From: JAWVFN01 sp963696625
GTDB taxonomy: Bacteria; Actinomycetota; Thermoleophilia; Solirubrobacterales; 70-9
Length of the DNA stretch: 64,000 nt
Reading direction: 5' to 3'
Assembly: GCA_963696625.1 (NCBI GenBank)
Contig: CAVOKZ010000038.1
Span: forward strand, 62,001 to 126,000
The notes beneath the pieces are model-generated. The model searched no databases. It was not told the origin of the DNA and saw nothing but the letters and a program-made list of their open reading frames with translations. Every line of letters starts with the position of its first letter. Positions within the stretch are counted from its first letter, which is position 1. Shown here in pieces: positions 6,986 to 15,077 of this stretch. Made by a program: the position numbers and the translations under genes.

Positions 6986-8401
6986 ATGGACCCGACGGAC
7001 CTCGCCTTCGCCGGAGTCGCCCGACAGGCCGAGCTGATCCGCTCGGGGCAGGTCAGCTCGCGCGAGCTGGTCGAGCTCTACCTCGGGCGGATCGAGCGGA
7101 TCAACCCCGAGATCAACGCCTTCAACGCCGTCTTCAGCGAGCCGGCGCTGGCCGAGGCGGACGCCGCCGACGCTCGCCGCGACCGCGGCGAGCAGGCGCC
7201 CTTGCTCGGGGTGCCGATCGCGATCAAGGACAACATCGACATCGCCGGCTACGTGACCTCCTACGGCACGGGCTGCTTCGAGGAGCCGGCGACCGAGGAC
7301 GCGGGGCTGGTCCAGCGCCTGCGCGCAGCGGGGGCGGTGATCATCGGCAAGACCACGCTTCCCGAGCTCGCGATCGTCGGATTCACCGAGACCAAGACCT
7401 GGGGCATCACCCGCAACCCGTGGGACACCTCGCGGACGACGGGCGGCTCGAGCGGCGGCTCGGCGGCCGCGGTTGCCGCCGGCCTCGTCGGCGCCGCGCA
7501 CGCCTCAGACGGGGCGGGCTCGATCCGCATCCCCTCGGCCAATTGCGGCCTGTTCGGGATGAAGCCGCAGCGCGACCGCGTGACCCTCGCGCCGCTGACC
7601 GAGCACTGGCACGGGATGTCGGTCTACGGGTTCGTGACCCGGACGGTGCTCGACACCGCGCTGCTGCTCGACGTCGCGACCTCGGGCGAGCAGATGGCGA
7701 CGGCGCCGCCGGCGCCCGAGCGGCCGTTCGCGGGCGCGGCGGCGAGTGGCCCCGGGAATCTGCGCATCGCCTGTTCGAGCAAGCCGATCCGCGGGGTCGT
7801 CCCGCCCCACTTCAGCGCCGACGTCGAGCGAGCCTTCGACGAGACGGTCGAGCTGCTCTCCTCGCTCGGGCACGAGACCACCGAGGTCAAAGTCGACTTC
7901 GGCCAGACGATGGGCAACCGCGTGATCGCCAAGTACCTGGCCGGCATCCGCGACGAGGAGGCGACGGTGCCCAACAAGGACCGGCTCGAGCCGCGGACCC
8001 GCGGCTTCGCGCGGCTCGGGAAGATGCTGGTCTCGAAGAGGGCGCTGGCCAAGGCCAGGGGCGAGGGGGAGGAGGCCGACAGGGCGCGCCTCGCACGGCT
8101 TTTCTCCGACAACGACGTGCTGCTCACCCCGACGACGGGCGAGCCCGCGGTCGAGATCGGCAACTGGGACGGCAAGGGCGCCCTCCGGTGCCTGCTGAGC
8201 ATGAGCCGCACGTATCCCTACACACCGGTCTGGAACCACACCGGCCAGCCGGCCGCTTCGATCCCGGCGGGTTTCAGCGCCGGCGGGCTGCCGATCGGGA
8301 TGATGCTCGTCGGCCGCACCGATGACGAGGCGACGCTGCTCTCGCTCGCGGCACAGCTCGAATCCGCGCGCCCCTGGGCTGACCGCCGGCCGGCGATCTA
8401 G
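6986..8401 (+). CDS. amidase (amidase signature family)
   Basis: 471 residues. The Ser-cisSer-Lys catalytic set is visible: the lysine in GVPIAIKDNID, the serine-rich stretch TTGGSSGGSAAAVAAGL, and DGAGSIRIPSANCGLFGMKPQ. This family hydrolyses carboxamides, and includes GatA, fatty-acid amide hydrolase and nylon-oligomer amidase; no GatB/C partners are nearby. ATG 6986 is seven bases after TAGGGT (6973-6978), so it is probably transcribed leaderless even though it lies just behind the amine oxidase. Its TAG stop shares the palindrome CTAG (8398-8401) with the stop of the convergent metallo-beta-lactamase gene. Confidence 0.9.
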   Translation: MDPTDLAFAGVARQAELIRSGQVSSRELVELYLGRIERINPEINAFNAVFSEPALAEADAADARRDRGEQAPLLGVPIAIKDNIDIAGYVTSYGTGCFEEPATEDAGLVQRLRAAGAVIIGKTTLPELAIVGFTETKTWGITRNPWDTSRTTGGSSGGSAAAVAAGLVGAAHASDGAGSIRIPSANCGLFGMKPQRDRVTLAPLTEHWHGMSVYGFVTRTVLDTALLLDVATSGEQMATAPPAPERPFAGAAASGPGNLRIACSSKPIRGVVPPHFSADVERAFDETVELLSSLGHETTEVKVDFGQTMGNRVIAKYLAGIRDEEATVPNKDRLEPRTRGFARLGKMLVSKRALAKARGEGEEADRARLARLFSDNDVLLTPTTGEPAVEIGNWDGKGALRCLLSMSRTYPYTPVWNHTGQPAASIPAGFSAGGLPIGMMLVGRTDDEATLLSLAAQLESARPWADRRPAI

Positions 8402-9276
8402 CTGACCGGAACCGGCGCGGGGACCGCCCCGACCTCGATCTCGCGCCGCTCGGCGGCCAGCTCGATCGCCGCGTTGGCGCCGCCCAGGGCGCGCCAGCGC
8501 TCGATTGCCTGATCGCGGACGCCGTCGAGGAAGTCGTCGGCGTGCATCGGGTCGTGGTGGAAGAGCATCAGCCGTTGTGCTTCGACCCTCCGGGCAAAGG
8601 TGACGGTGTCGGTGACTCGCGAGTGGCCCCAGCCGACGTGCTCGGGGTACTCCGCGTCGGTGTACTGGCAGTCGTGGATCAAGAGGTCGGCGCCGCGGGC
8701 GAGGTCGTAGCCCGAGATCCACTCGGGGTCGAGCGCGGCGATGTCGGCGCCGAGTCCCGGCTCGTGGTCGGGTATGTATGCGACCGAGGTGTCGCCCTCG
8801 GTGATCCGGTAGCCAAGCGTCGGCCCGCGGTGGGTCACCGACTCGGCGCGGATCGTCGCCGGGCCGAGCTGCCACTCGCTGGCCGGCGTGTCGAGGAAGG
8901 AGACGTCGCAGGGAAGCTCGCGGACCTCGACCGGCGACAGCGGCGCCGAGATGTAGCGCGCGATCCGGTCCTCGAGCGACGCCTCGGGCGACGCCGGGCC
9001 CCAGATCGTGATCTCGGCCTCCGAGCGGAAGCACGGCGGGAAGAACATCAGGCCCTGGATGTGATCGAGGTGGAGGTGGGTGAGGAGGATGTTGACCTTG
9101 GGCGGGTCGGCGGTGAGGGCGATGCCGAGGCTGCGGATGCCGGTGCCGGCGTCGAGGATCAGCTCGGTGCCGTCGGAGAGGGTGAGCTGGACGCAGGATG
9201 TGTTGCCGCCGTAGCGGTTCATCTCCGGCCCCGGGGCGGGCACCGATCCTCTCGCTCCCCAGACCTTGAGCCTCAT
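8398..9276 (-). CDS. MBL-fold metallohydrolase
   Basis: 292 residues with the metal-binding motif THLHLDHIQG (HxHxDH), later metal ligands at HD in LLIHDCQYTD, and FHHDPMH near the end. It begins MRLKVWGARGSVPAPG, as in the RNase Z-like/cyclic nucleotide phosphodiesterase-like branch that is often paired with signalling proteins. It starts one base after the stop of the PAS gene, so the two are one operon. A perfect CRP/GlxR-type site lies upstream. A phosphodiesterase-like role is an inference from the family. Confidence 0.85.
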   Translation of the reverse strand: MRLKVWGARGSVPAPGPEMNRYGGNTSCVQLTLSDGTELILDAGTGIRSLGIALTADPPKVNILLTHLHLDHIQGLMFFPPCFRSEAEITIWGPASPEASLEDRIARYISAPLSPVEVRELPCDVSFLDTPASEWQLGPATIRAESVTHRGPTLGYRITEGDTSVAYIPDHEPGLGADIAALDPEWISGYDLARGADLLIHDCQYTDAEYPEHVGWGHSRVTDTVTFARRVEAQRLMLFHHDPMHADDFLDGVRDQAIERWRALGGANAAIELAAERREIEVGAVPAPVPVS

Positions 9277-9277
9277 C

Positions 9278-9679
9278 TCAGGCGGCTCCGTCCTTGGACC
9301 AGAAGACGACGATCGCCCCCCGGCGCGCCTCCGCCGCGACGATCGGCAGCGCCGACACCTCGACCTCGCGCTCGCTGCCGCTGGTCGAGCGGATCGTGTA
9401 CTCGCCGTGGAAGGGCCGGCCGTCGCGCAGAGCCTGGGTGACCGGCAGCTCCTCGAGCCCGATCGGCTTGCCGTTGCCGTCGAAGGGGCCGACCATCGTG
9501 CTCCATTCGCCGGGGGCGAGCTTGCCGGATTCCTCGAACGACATCCCGAGCAGGGCGCCGGCTGCCTCGTTGTAGAAGACGAGGGCGCCGTCCTCGTCGG
9601 CGAGAAACGCCGGAGTCGAGAGGCTGGTGAGGAGATTGCGAGCAAGGATCAGCTCGAGCGGTCGCTGCGCGCTGTTCAT
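9278..9679 (-). CDS. stand-alone PAS domain protein
   Basis: 133 residues from ATG 9679, almost entirely one PAS fold (STPAFLADEDGALVFYNEAAGALLG, then GRPFHGEYTIRSTSGSEREVEVSALPI). There is no kinase, cyclase or GGDEF part, so it is a single-domain sensor that must act by contact, perhaps on the MBL-fold enzyme encoded in the same operon. A GGAGG box lies 15 bases upstream. An upstream in-frame TTG (9691) would add four residues but sits too near the box. CRP-type site at 9748-9763. Confidence 0.8.
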   Translation of the reverse strand: MNSAQRPLELILARNLLTSLSTPAFLADEDGALVFYNEAAGALLGMSFEESGKLAPGEWSTMVGPFDGNGKPIGLEELPVTQALRDGRPFHGEYTIRSTSGSEREVEVSALPIVAAEARRGAIVVFWSKDGAA

Positions 9680-9747
9680 GGTTAGTCGCAAATACCTCCT
9701 CTCCTCGTAGCAATCGGCATTTTCGCACCGAAGCGCGACCGCGCAAG

Positions 9748-9763
9748 TGTGACGTAGGTCACA
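9748..9763. promoter_or_regulatory. CRP/GlxR-type operator
   Basis: TGTGACGTAGGTCACA is a perfect match to the actinobacterial CRP/GlxR consensus TGTGAnnTAnnTCACA. Its centre is 76 bases upstream of the PAS gene start, which suits activation of the PAS-MBL operon. On the other side it follows the end of the cupredoxin gene, so the PAS operon is the only candidate target. Confidence 0.75.
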
Positions 9764-9786
9764 GGACTCGGAGGCGGCGGCTTATG

Positions 9787-10224
9787 TCACTGAACGGTGA
9801 TCTCGCCTTCCATGCCGAGATCCTTGTGGTTGCCGATCGGGCAGTACCACTCATAGGTGCCCGGGGGCAGGTTCACGGTCAGCTTGCCCGACTGACCGGG
9901 CTGCAGATCCTCGGGCAGCTCTGACTCCTCGCCGGGCCCCTCGACCTCGATCGAGTGGACGGTCTGGCCGTCGTTGGTGGCGTCGAAGGTGACGTCGCCG
10001 GATTTCACGGTCGGATCGGCGGGGTTGAACTTGAAGTCGGTGAGGCTGACCTTGACCGTGCCGCCGGGGCCGGTCGCCGCGGCGGTCGTCGACTCGCCCG
10101 AGGAGGTGCCCGAGGAGGTCGAATCGCTCTCGTCGTCGCTCGAGCCGCACCCGGCGGCGACGAGCGGCACGGCGGCGACGGCGCCTACTGCGAGCCAGAC
10201 TGCGGGCTTTGATCCTCTGAACAT
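9787..10224 (-). CDS. cupredoxin-like (plastocyanin/azurin family) lipoprotein
   Basis: 145 residues from ATG 10224, which follows a GGAGGAGGT ribosome site. A signal peptide ends in a lipobox (PLVAAGC), so the protein is lipid-anchored outside the membrane, followed by a Ser/Thr-rich linker. The C-terminal domain carries a full type 1 copper ligand set: His in QTVHSIEV, Cys in YEWYCPIGNH, the following His, and Met in KDLGMEG. It would shuttle electrons or bind copper on the cell surface. No electron-transfer partner gene lies nearby. Confidence 0.87.
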   Translation of the reverse strand: MFRGSKPAVWLAVGAVAAVPLVAAGCGSSDDESDSTSSGTSSGESTTAAATGPGGTVKVSLTDFKFNPADPTVKSGDVTFDATNDGQTVHSIEVEGPGEESELPEDLQPGQSGKLTVNLPPGTYEWYCPIGNHKDLGMEGEITVQ

Positions 10225-10339
10225 GGCAATACCTCCTCCGGTCGGCAGGAGCCTCTTCGGGGGCAGGATCAATCCCTCCCCCGATCGACACTTTTCTGCC
10301 TTCTATACGGGCCGGGCACAGAGCGGGATTGCCGACCGG

Positions 10340-10505
10340 CTAGATGAGTAGTTCCACGACCCCGCACGCCTGGACCGCGCGTGGCGCTTCGCATCTCTTC
10401 GTCCTCGGGCTTGCCTGTGCCCCCGGCACAGGCTGCGCCCTGCGTCCTCGATCTGCTCGGCCACGCGCGCCCCAGGCGCACGCTGCCGTGGAACTAATCA
10501 TCTAG
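10340..10505. repeat. CTAG-bounded fold-back element, family A, full copy 1
   Basis: A 166-base element with ends CTAGATGAGTAGTTCCACG and CGTGGAACTAATCATCTAG, inverted repeats matching at 18 of 19 positions. Inside are nested stems, such as GCCTGTGCC/GGCACAGGC at 10413-10433 and GCGCGTGGC/GCCACGCGC. It has no coding capacity. Copy 2 at 60846-61011 differs at one base (C at 10378 is T there). The right CTAG followed by GTT makes TAGGTT, the probable -10 hexamer of plsC. Confidence 0.9.
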
Positions 10506-10517
10506 GTTCCGCCGGCC

Positions 10518-11135
10518 GTGTTCTACGACCTGATCGCCTGGCTGCTGATGCCGAGCTACTGGTGGGGGAGGGTCCGCGCCGAAGGCCTCGAGCGCGTGCC
10601 CGAGACCGGGCCCCTGCTGATCGTCCCCAACCACGACAGCCAGTGGGATCCGGTCGCGATCGGCCTCGCGCTGCGCGGCCGGCGGCGCCTGCGGTTCCTG
10701 GCCCGCGCCAACCTCTGGAAGATCCCCGGGCTGGGGCCGGTGCTCTACGCGCTCGGCCAGATCCCGATCGAGCGCGGATCGGGCGACGCCGGCGCTCTCG
10801 ACGAGGCGGGCGCCAGGCTGCGCGAGGGGGAGGCGGTCTGCGTCTTCGTGGAAGGCAAGCTCTCGCGCGGCGAGGCGCTGCGCCCGCGCAGCGGCGTCGG
10901 CCGGCTCGCCCGGGCGTGCCCCGAGGCGCGGATCGTGCTCTGCTCGATCGAGGGGGCGACCGACTATGTGCGCTTCCCCCGGCGTCCGAGGGTGCGAATC
11001 CGCTTCTTTGAGCCCGCCAAGGGAGGCCTCACACCCGGTGAGGAGCCCGGCGCACTCGCCGCGCGCCTGCTGAGCGAGCTGCGTCAACGGGTACCGCCCG
11101 CCCCCGCTGGCCGCAGGGCGGGCGGAGTCCCGTAA
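10518..11135 (+). CDS. plsC: 1-acylglycerol-3-phosphate O-acyltransferase family protein
   Basis: 205 residues. The acyltransferase motif NHDSQWDPVAI is an NHxxxxD variant (usual NHxSxxD), and block III, CVFVEGKLSRGEALRPRSGVGRLA, replaces the common FPEGTRS with FVEGKLS. The family esterifies lysophosphatidate in phospholipid synthesis. Motif deviation leaves room for a different acyl acceptor. GTG 10518 is nine bases after TAGGTT, whose first three bases belong to the upstream repeat element. Convergent with, and one base from, the DUF5679 gene. Confidence 0.8.
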   Translation: MFYDLIAWLLMPSYWWGRVRAEGLERVPETGPLLIVPNHDSQWDPVAIGLALRGRRRLRFLARANLWKIPGLGPVLYALGQIPIERGSGDAGALDEAGARLREGEAVCVFVEGKLSRGEALRPRSGVGRLARACPEARIVLCSIEGATDYVRFPRRPRVRIRFFEPAKGGLTPGEEPGALAARLLSELRQRVPPAPAGRRAGGVP

Positions 11136-11285
11136 TCAGCCGTCGAGCTTGCCGATCTTGAAGATCTTCGTGCCGCAGTCAGGGCACGTGCCCTGGATCG
11201 CGGGGCGACCGTTCTTCATGGTCACCTGCTGCGGATCCTTGATCTCCACCTTCTTGCGTTCTTTGACGCAATAACCCTCAGGCAT
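11136..11285 (-). CDS. DUF5679 small zinc-ribbon-like protein
   Basis: 49 residues, found by reading the minus strand between plsC and the next repeat: MPEGYCVKERKKVEIKDP, then VTMKNGRPAIQGTCPDCG and KIFKIG. CPxCG, with an earlier cysteine, resembles a treble-clef or zinc ribbon. This matches the DUF5679 family, common in actinobacteria and archaea and often near core housekeeping genes. It starts at ATG 11285 after an AGAGAGG box. The 197 bases upstream to the next gene hold only the short repeat at 11435. No function is known. Confidence 0.8.
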   Translation of the reverse strand: MPEGYCVKERKKVEIKDPQQVTMKNGRPAIQGTCPDCGTKIFKIGKLDG

Positions 11286-11434
11286 TCAGCAACCTCTCTT
11301 TCGCCAGGGTGGGGTAGGTCACCAACCGACCGTAGACCAGTACGCGGACAAGCGCGCGGTTCCCTGGTGGCAAATGATACGAGTACAAGGTCGCTCCGTA
11401 GCGCCCGTCCACCATTGAGAACGGACTGACGTCG

Positions 11435-11486
11435 CTAGATGAGTAGTTCCACGACCCCGCACGCTGCCGTGGAACTAATCATCTAG
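11435..11486. repeat. CTAG-bounded element, family A, internally deleted copy
   Basis: 52 bases with the same two ends as the full copies but lacking 114 internal bases. The junction is at GCACGC, which occurs at both borders of the missing part in the full copy, so it looks like recombination or slippage between six-base repeats. The right-hand CTAG supplies the TAG stop of the gene on the minus strand (11483-11485). Confidence 0.88.
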
Positions 11487-12007
11487 GGGTTCTTGTTGCC
11501 GCTGCCGCCCGTGTCGTCGGGCGTGGTCGGCGCCGGCGTGGTCGGCGTCAGGCTCGGCAGGGTGTTCGCGGGCTGCTGGGCCGCCGTTTTTGCCTGCTGG
11601 GCGGTGACCTCGGCCGCCGCCACGCGCCTCTGGAGCGCGGTGATCTGGTCGCTGAGCGCCTTGACCTGCGCCTGGGTGTCAGATTGGGCCTGGGTCCGGA
11701 CCTGGGAGACCTCCTCTGAGAGGTCGTCGAAGTCGCCCTTGGTCACCGCGTCCTGGTTTGTCGTCACCGCCAGGTAGAGGGCGACGCCGGCGGTCGCGAG
11801 CGCGATCAGCACGCCCGCGACCATGATGTAGGTCATGCGGCTCTGGCGGCGCTCGATCTGGTCGAGCCAGCCGCGGAGGCCGTCGATGCGGCCCGGCAGG
11901 TCGGGCGGCGGCTTCTTCGCCGCGCCCTTGGCGGCGGCGACCTTCTTCGCCGCCGGCTTCCTCTTCGAGGCTGCCTTCGCGGCAGGCTTCGGCTTCCTCT
12001 CTGCCAT
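11483..12007 (-). CDS. membrane-anchored coiled-coil protein with basic N-terminus
   Basis: 174 residues. A Lys/Ala/Pro-rich cytosolic tail (residues 1-40), a short linker, one membrane segment (MTYIMVAGVLIALATAGVAL in part, near 60-80), then an outside coiled coil (DLSEEVSQVRTQAQSDTQAQVKALSDQI) ending in a Pro/Thr-rich tail. The basic tail could bind nucleic acid or the membrane; no family is recognised. ATG 12007 follows TAGGAT by seven bases. The stop codon is provided by the end of the short repeat element, so the original C-terminus may have been different. Confidence 0.7.
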   Translation of the reverse strand: MAERKPKPAAKAASKRKPAAKKVAAAKGAAKKPPPDLPGRIDGLRGWLDQIERRQSRMTYIMVAGVLIALATAGVALYLAVTTNQDAVTKGDFDDLSEEVSQVRTQAQSDTQAQVKALSDQITALQRRVAAAEVTAQQAKTAAQQPANTLPSLTPTTPAPTTPDDTGGSGNKNP

Positions 12008-12057
12008 CGGCCAAATCCTATACTGCCGCCCCCACCCCCTAAGGAGGCCTCAAAGTC

Positions 12058-13218
12058 ATGCCCGAAGCAGTGATCGTCGATACCGTCCGCACGCCCATCG
12101 GCCGCGCCTTCAAGGGCTCGCTGGCCCAGCTGCGCCCGGACGAGACCGCCGCCTATGTCATCGACCAGCTGCTCGAGCGCAACCCCGGCGTCGACCCGGC
12201 GACGGTCAACGAGGTGTTCATGGGCTGCGGCATGCCGCAGGGCCTGCAGGCGTTCAACATCGGGCGGATCGCCGTGCTGCTGTCGGAGAAGCTTCCGCAG
12301 GAGACGACCGGGGTGACGATGTCGCGCTACTGCGCCTCGAGCCTCGACGCGATTCGCCACGCCGCCAACTCGATCGTCGCCGGCCAGGGCGACACCTACA
12401 TCGCCTCCGGCGTCGAATGGGTCAGCCGCTACAACGAGCGCACCGAGCCCGCCGGCGCCCCCGACCAGAACACCAAGCTGCAGGGCAACGACGGCCAGCC
12501 CAACGCCTACATCGAGATGGGGCTGACGGCGGTCAACGTCGCCAAGAAGTACGAGGTCAGCCGCGCCGACATGGACAAGTACGCGCAGCGCTCCCAGGAG
12601 CTTGCGGTCCAGTCCCAGGAGGACGGCTTCTTCGACCGCGAGATCGTCCCGGTGAAGGACCAGGACGGCAACGAGGTCGCCAAGGACGATGGCCCCCGGG
12701 CCAGCTCGACCCTCGAGAAGCTCTCCGAGCTCGACGAGGCATTCGGTGGCGGCGGCGTGACCGCCGGCAACTCCTGCCCGCTCAACGACGGCGCCGCCGC
12801 GGTGCTGGTGATGAGTGACGAGCGCGCGAAGGAGCTCGGCCTCGAGCCCCGGGCCAAGATCGTCACCGCCGCCACCCACGGCAACGAGCCCGAGTACATG
12901 GGCGTCGCCCCGATCGGCGCGATCAAGACCGTGCTCGAGCGTTCGGGCATGAAGATCGGCGACGTGGACGTGGTCGAGCTCAACGAGGCGTTCGCCGCCC
13001 AGGTGATCCCGATCATGGCCGAGTGCGACATCCCGCTCGAGAAGATGAACACCCACGGCGGTGCGATCGCCCTCGGGCACCCGTTCGGCATGACCGGCGC
13101 CCGGATCATGGGCACGCTGCTGAACGTGATGGAGACCGACGATCACCAGGTCGGCCTCGAGACCATGTGCGTCGCCGGGGGCCAGGGCGAAGCGATGATC
13201 GTCGAGCGCCTCAACTAG
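12058..13218 (+). CDS. acetyl-CoA C-acyltransferase (thiolase)
   Basis: 386 residues, the normal thiolase length. The nucleophilic cysteine lies in SRYCASSLDAIRHA near residue 90, the HEAF-type loop is replaced by NEAFAAQ, and the C-terminal histidine and cysteine lie in GGAIALGHPFGMTGAR and CVAGGQGEAM. It splits 3-ketoacyl-CoA in beta-oxidation or condenses acetyl-CoA. An AGGAGG box stands ten bases before ATG. With acyl-CoA dehydrogenase (16763), crotonase (22152) and a 3-hydroxyacyl-CoA dehydrogenase-like SDR (35694) this window holds all enzyme types of a beta-oxidation cycle, though not in one operon. Confidence 0.93.
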   Translation: MPEAVIVDTVRTPIGRAFKGSLAQLRPDETAAYVIDQLLERNPGVDPATVNEVFMGCGMPQGLQAFNIGRIAVLLSEKLPQETTGVTMSRYCASSLDAIRHAANSIVAGQGDTYIASGVEWVSRYNERTEPAGAPDQNTKLQGNDGQPNAYIEMGLTAVNVAKKYEVSRADMDKYAQRSQELAVQSQEDGFFDREIVPVKDQDGNEVAKDDGPRASSTLEKLSELDEAFGGGGVTAGNSCPLNDGAAAVLVMSDERAKELGLEPRAKIVTAATHGNEPEYMGVAPIGAIKTVLERSGMKIGDVDVVELNEAFAAQVIPIMAECDIPLEKMNTHGGAIALGHPFGMTGARIMGTLLNVMETDDHQVGLETMCVAGGQGEAMIVERLN

Positions 13219-13805
13219 CTGGACCTCACCGCCACCACAATCAGCATTGGCTACGCATCGGGGCTCAACGCCTATGCGACGACGCTGCTGCTCTGCCTGC
13301 TCGCCGCGCCGGGGTCGGTGACGTACCGAACGAGCTGACGACGAACCCGGTGCTGGTCGGCTCGGCGGTCATGACCGGGATCGAGTTCGCGGTCGACAAG
13401 GTGCCCTACGTCAACAGCCTCTGGGACACCGTCCACACCGTGATTCGCCCGGTGATCGCGAGTCTGCTCGGGATCCAGTTCGCCGACGCCGACCAGGCCG
13501 CGCATCAGGTGGCAGCGGTCGGCGGCGCGACCTCGACCGCGCTCGTCAGTCATGGGATCAAGGCGGGGGTGCGGCTCGGTATCAATGTCTCGCCCGAGCC
13601 GGCCACCAACTTCATCGCCAGCATGGTCGAGGACTTCCCGGCCGGTTCGGTCACGAGTCTCGCGATCACCCACCCGCTGCTCGCGGTCTCGGTCGTCAGC
13701 GTGCTGCTGGCGATCGGGATCACGCTCGTCCTCCTGCTCGCTTCGCGAATCAGGAAGGCGCTGCGAAACCGGCGAGCGAGGCGCGCAGGGCGCGCGCCGC
13801 CCTAA
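13219..13805 (+). CDS. DUF4126 family membrane protein (frameshifted)
   Basis: The N-terminal part reads LDLTATTISIGYASGLNAYATTLLLCLLA from a CTG at 13219, right after the thiolase TAG stop. The rest, RAGVGDVPNELTTNP through FAVDKVPYVNSLWDTVHTVIRPV, lies in another frame. The two parts join if one base is restored near 13312-13318 (length 587, one short of a multiple of three). VDKVPYxxSxWDxxHTxIRP is the DUF4126 signature. Several membrane segments and a basic tail are seen. No ATG, GTG or TTG is in place for the start; CTG is the best candidate. Function unknown. Confidence 0.7.
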
Positions 13806-13814
13806 CCTCGTCGC

Positions 13815-14372
13815 ATGGTCGAGCCGCCTTTCGAGCAGACGATCGAGCAGTGCCGCGCCGGCGAAGAGGCCGCGTGGTCGCAGGTCTTCCGCGGCCTCGC
13901 GCCGATCGTCCTCGGCTACCTGCGTGCGAACGGCGCCAACGAGCCCGAGGACGTGCTCTCGGAGACGTTCCTCCAGGTGGCCCGCGATCTAGGGCGCTTC
14001 GACGGCGACGAGCGCGGGTTTCGCGCCTGGGTCTTCTCGATCGCCCACCACCGGCTGATCGACGCCCAGCGCAGCGCCGCGCGGCGCCCGGCCGACCCCG
14101 TCGCCGAGCCGCCCGAGCCCGAGCGTCCCGAGGTCGCCGACGACGTCGCGACCGAGGCCATCGCCCGCATCGGCGGCGATGAGGTGCGCGAGATTCTCGA
14201 CGCGCTGTCACCCGACCAGCGCGCGGTTTTGACCCTGCGCATCCTCGGAGATTTGACCGTGGCCGAGGTCGCGAAGGCGGTCGGCAAGCGCCAGGGCGCG
14301 GTCAAGGCGCTCCAGCGGCGCGGGCTCGCCGCCGTCGAGCGTGAGCTGCAGCGAAGGGGAGTAACCCTATGA
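13815..14372 (+). CDS. ECF-type RNA polymerase sigma factor
   Basis: 185 residues. Region 2 is QVFRGLAPIVLGYLRANGANEPEDVLSETFLQVARDLGRF with FRAWVFSIAHHRLIDAQR; region 4 is LSPDQRAVLTLRILGDLTVAEVAKAVGKRQGAVKALQRRGLAAVE. No regions 1.2 or 3, hence group 4 (ECF). ATG 13815 is six bases after TAACCT, so leaderless. The stop overlaps the next gene by four bases (ATGA). This is the usual layout of a sigma factor with a membrane-bound partner. Confidence 0.9.
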   Translation: MVEPPFEQTIEQCRAGEEAAWSQVFRGLAPIVLGYLRANGANEPEDVLSETFLQVARDLGRFDGDERGFRAWVFSIAHHRLIDAQRSAARRPADPVAEPPEPERPEVADDVATEAIARIGGDEVREILDALSPDQRAVLTLRILGDLTVAEVAKAVGKRQGAVKALQRRGLAAVERELQRRGVTL

Positions 14373-15034
14373 GCGGTAACGGCGCTTCCGAGGGTGAGAT
14401 GAGTTCGCACACGAACGCCTTTGCCGAGGCGGTGCGCACGGAATTCGTGCGGCCCCTCGATTCTCGCCTCGAGGCCGATCTGGTTCGCCTGGTCGCCGCC
14501 GAGGCCCGCGCCGCCAGTCCGGGGAGGACCCCCGCGCGGCCACGGAGGGCTCCGGCCCGCCGCCTGCCGCTACCGGCGCGAATCGCGTTCGCGACCGGAG
14601 CGATCCTGGTCGGCACGGCGGGACTCGCCGTCGCCGGCGTCAAGCTTCCCGGTCCGGTCGACTCGGTCTTCGAGAAGGCCGGCGTCGATCTGCCCAACCA
14701 GGCCGCCGACCACAAGGCCCCCGCGCCGGCGCGGCCGACTTCGGAGCCTGCGGGCCAGGGCGATGCCACGAGCCCCGGCTCCGACAACGGCAAGCACAAG
14801 GCCAAGGGCCACCGGAAGGACAAGGCTCGGGGCAGGGCCGAGGGCCATGACAAGCAGCCCGGCGTCCCCAACGGCAACGCCTACGGCCAGGGTGGCGGCG
14901 CACCGGGCAACTCCGAGAACGCGCCCGGGCAGACGAAGTCGAGCGGCGGGTCGAGCTCCGACGGCAAGGCCAAGGGGCACTCGACGCCGGTCAAGCCGCC
15001 GCCGGGCTCACGGGGCAAGGGCCACTCGGACTAG
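14369..15034 (+). CDS. single-pass membrane protein coupled to ECF sigma factor (possible anti-sigma)
   Basis: 221 residues. The cytosolic part (about 1-65) includes TEFVRPLDSRLEADLVRLVAAEAR. A membrane segment (about 68-92) follows, then a long outside tail rich in Gly, Lys, Pro and Ser with repeated GKAKGH/GHxK units. Position and topology suit an anti-sigma factor, but no ZAS zinc motif (HxxxCxxC) is present, so this is inferred from context. The tail is low complexity and may vary in length. Confidence 0.6.
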   Translation: MSGNGASEGEMSSHTNAFAEAVRTEFVRPLDSRLEADLVRLVAAEARAASPGRTPARPRRAPARRLPLPARIAFATGAILVGTAGLAVAGVKLPGPVDSVFEKAGVDLPNQAADHKAPAPARPTSEPAGQGDATSPGSDNGKHKAKGHRKDKARGRAEGHDKQPGVPNGNAYGQGGGAPGNSENAPGQTKSSGGSSSDGKAKGHSTPVKPPPGSRGKGHSD

Positions 15035-15047
15035 ATTAGTAGAGTGG

Positions 15048-15073
15048 TTTGCTAAGCTAATTAGCGAGGCAAA
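15048..15073. promoter_or_regulatory. imperfect palindrome, probable MarR operator
   Basis: TTTGC-N3-GCTAA is followed at once by TTAGC-N3-GCAAA, a 26-base imperfect palindrome centred at 15060/15061. It ends four bases before the TTG start of the MarR gene, where a repressor would block its own transcription and that of the coupled MFS gene. Confidence 0.6.
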
Positions 15074-15077
15074 TCAC

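Noticed and set aside
10340..10505. Family A element as a CRISPR unit or integron attC site
   Set aside because: Copies are isolated and far apart, with no spacers, cas genes or integrase; the CTAG ends and inverted repeats fit a MITE-like element better.
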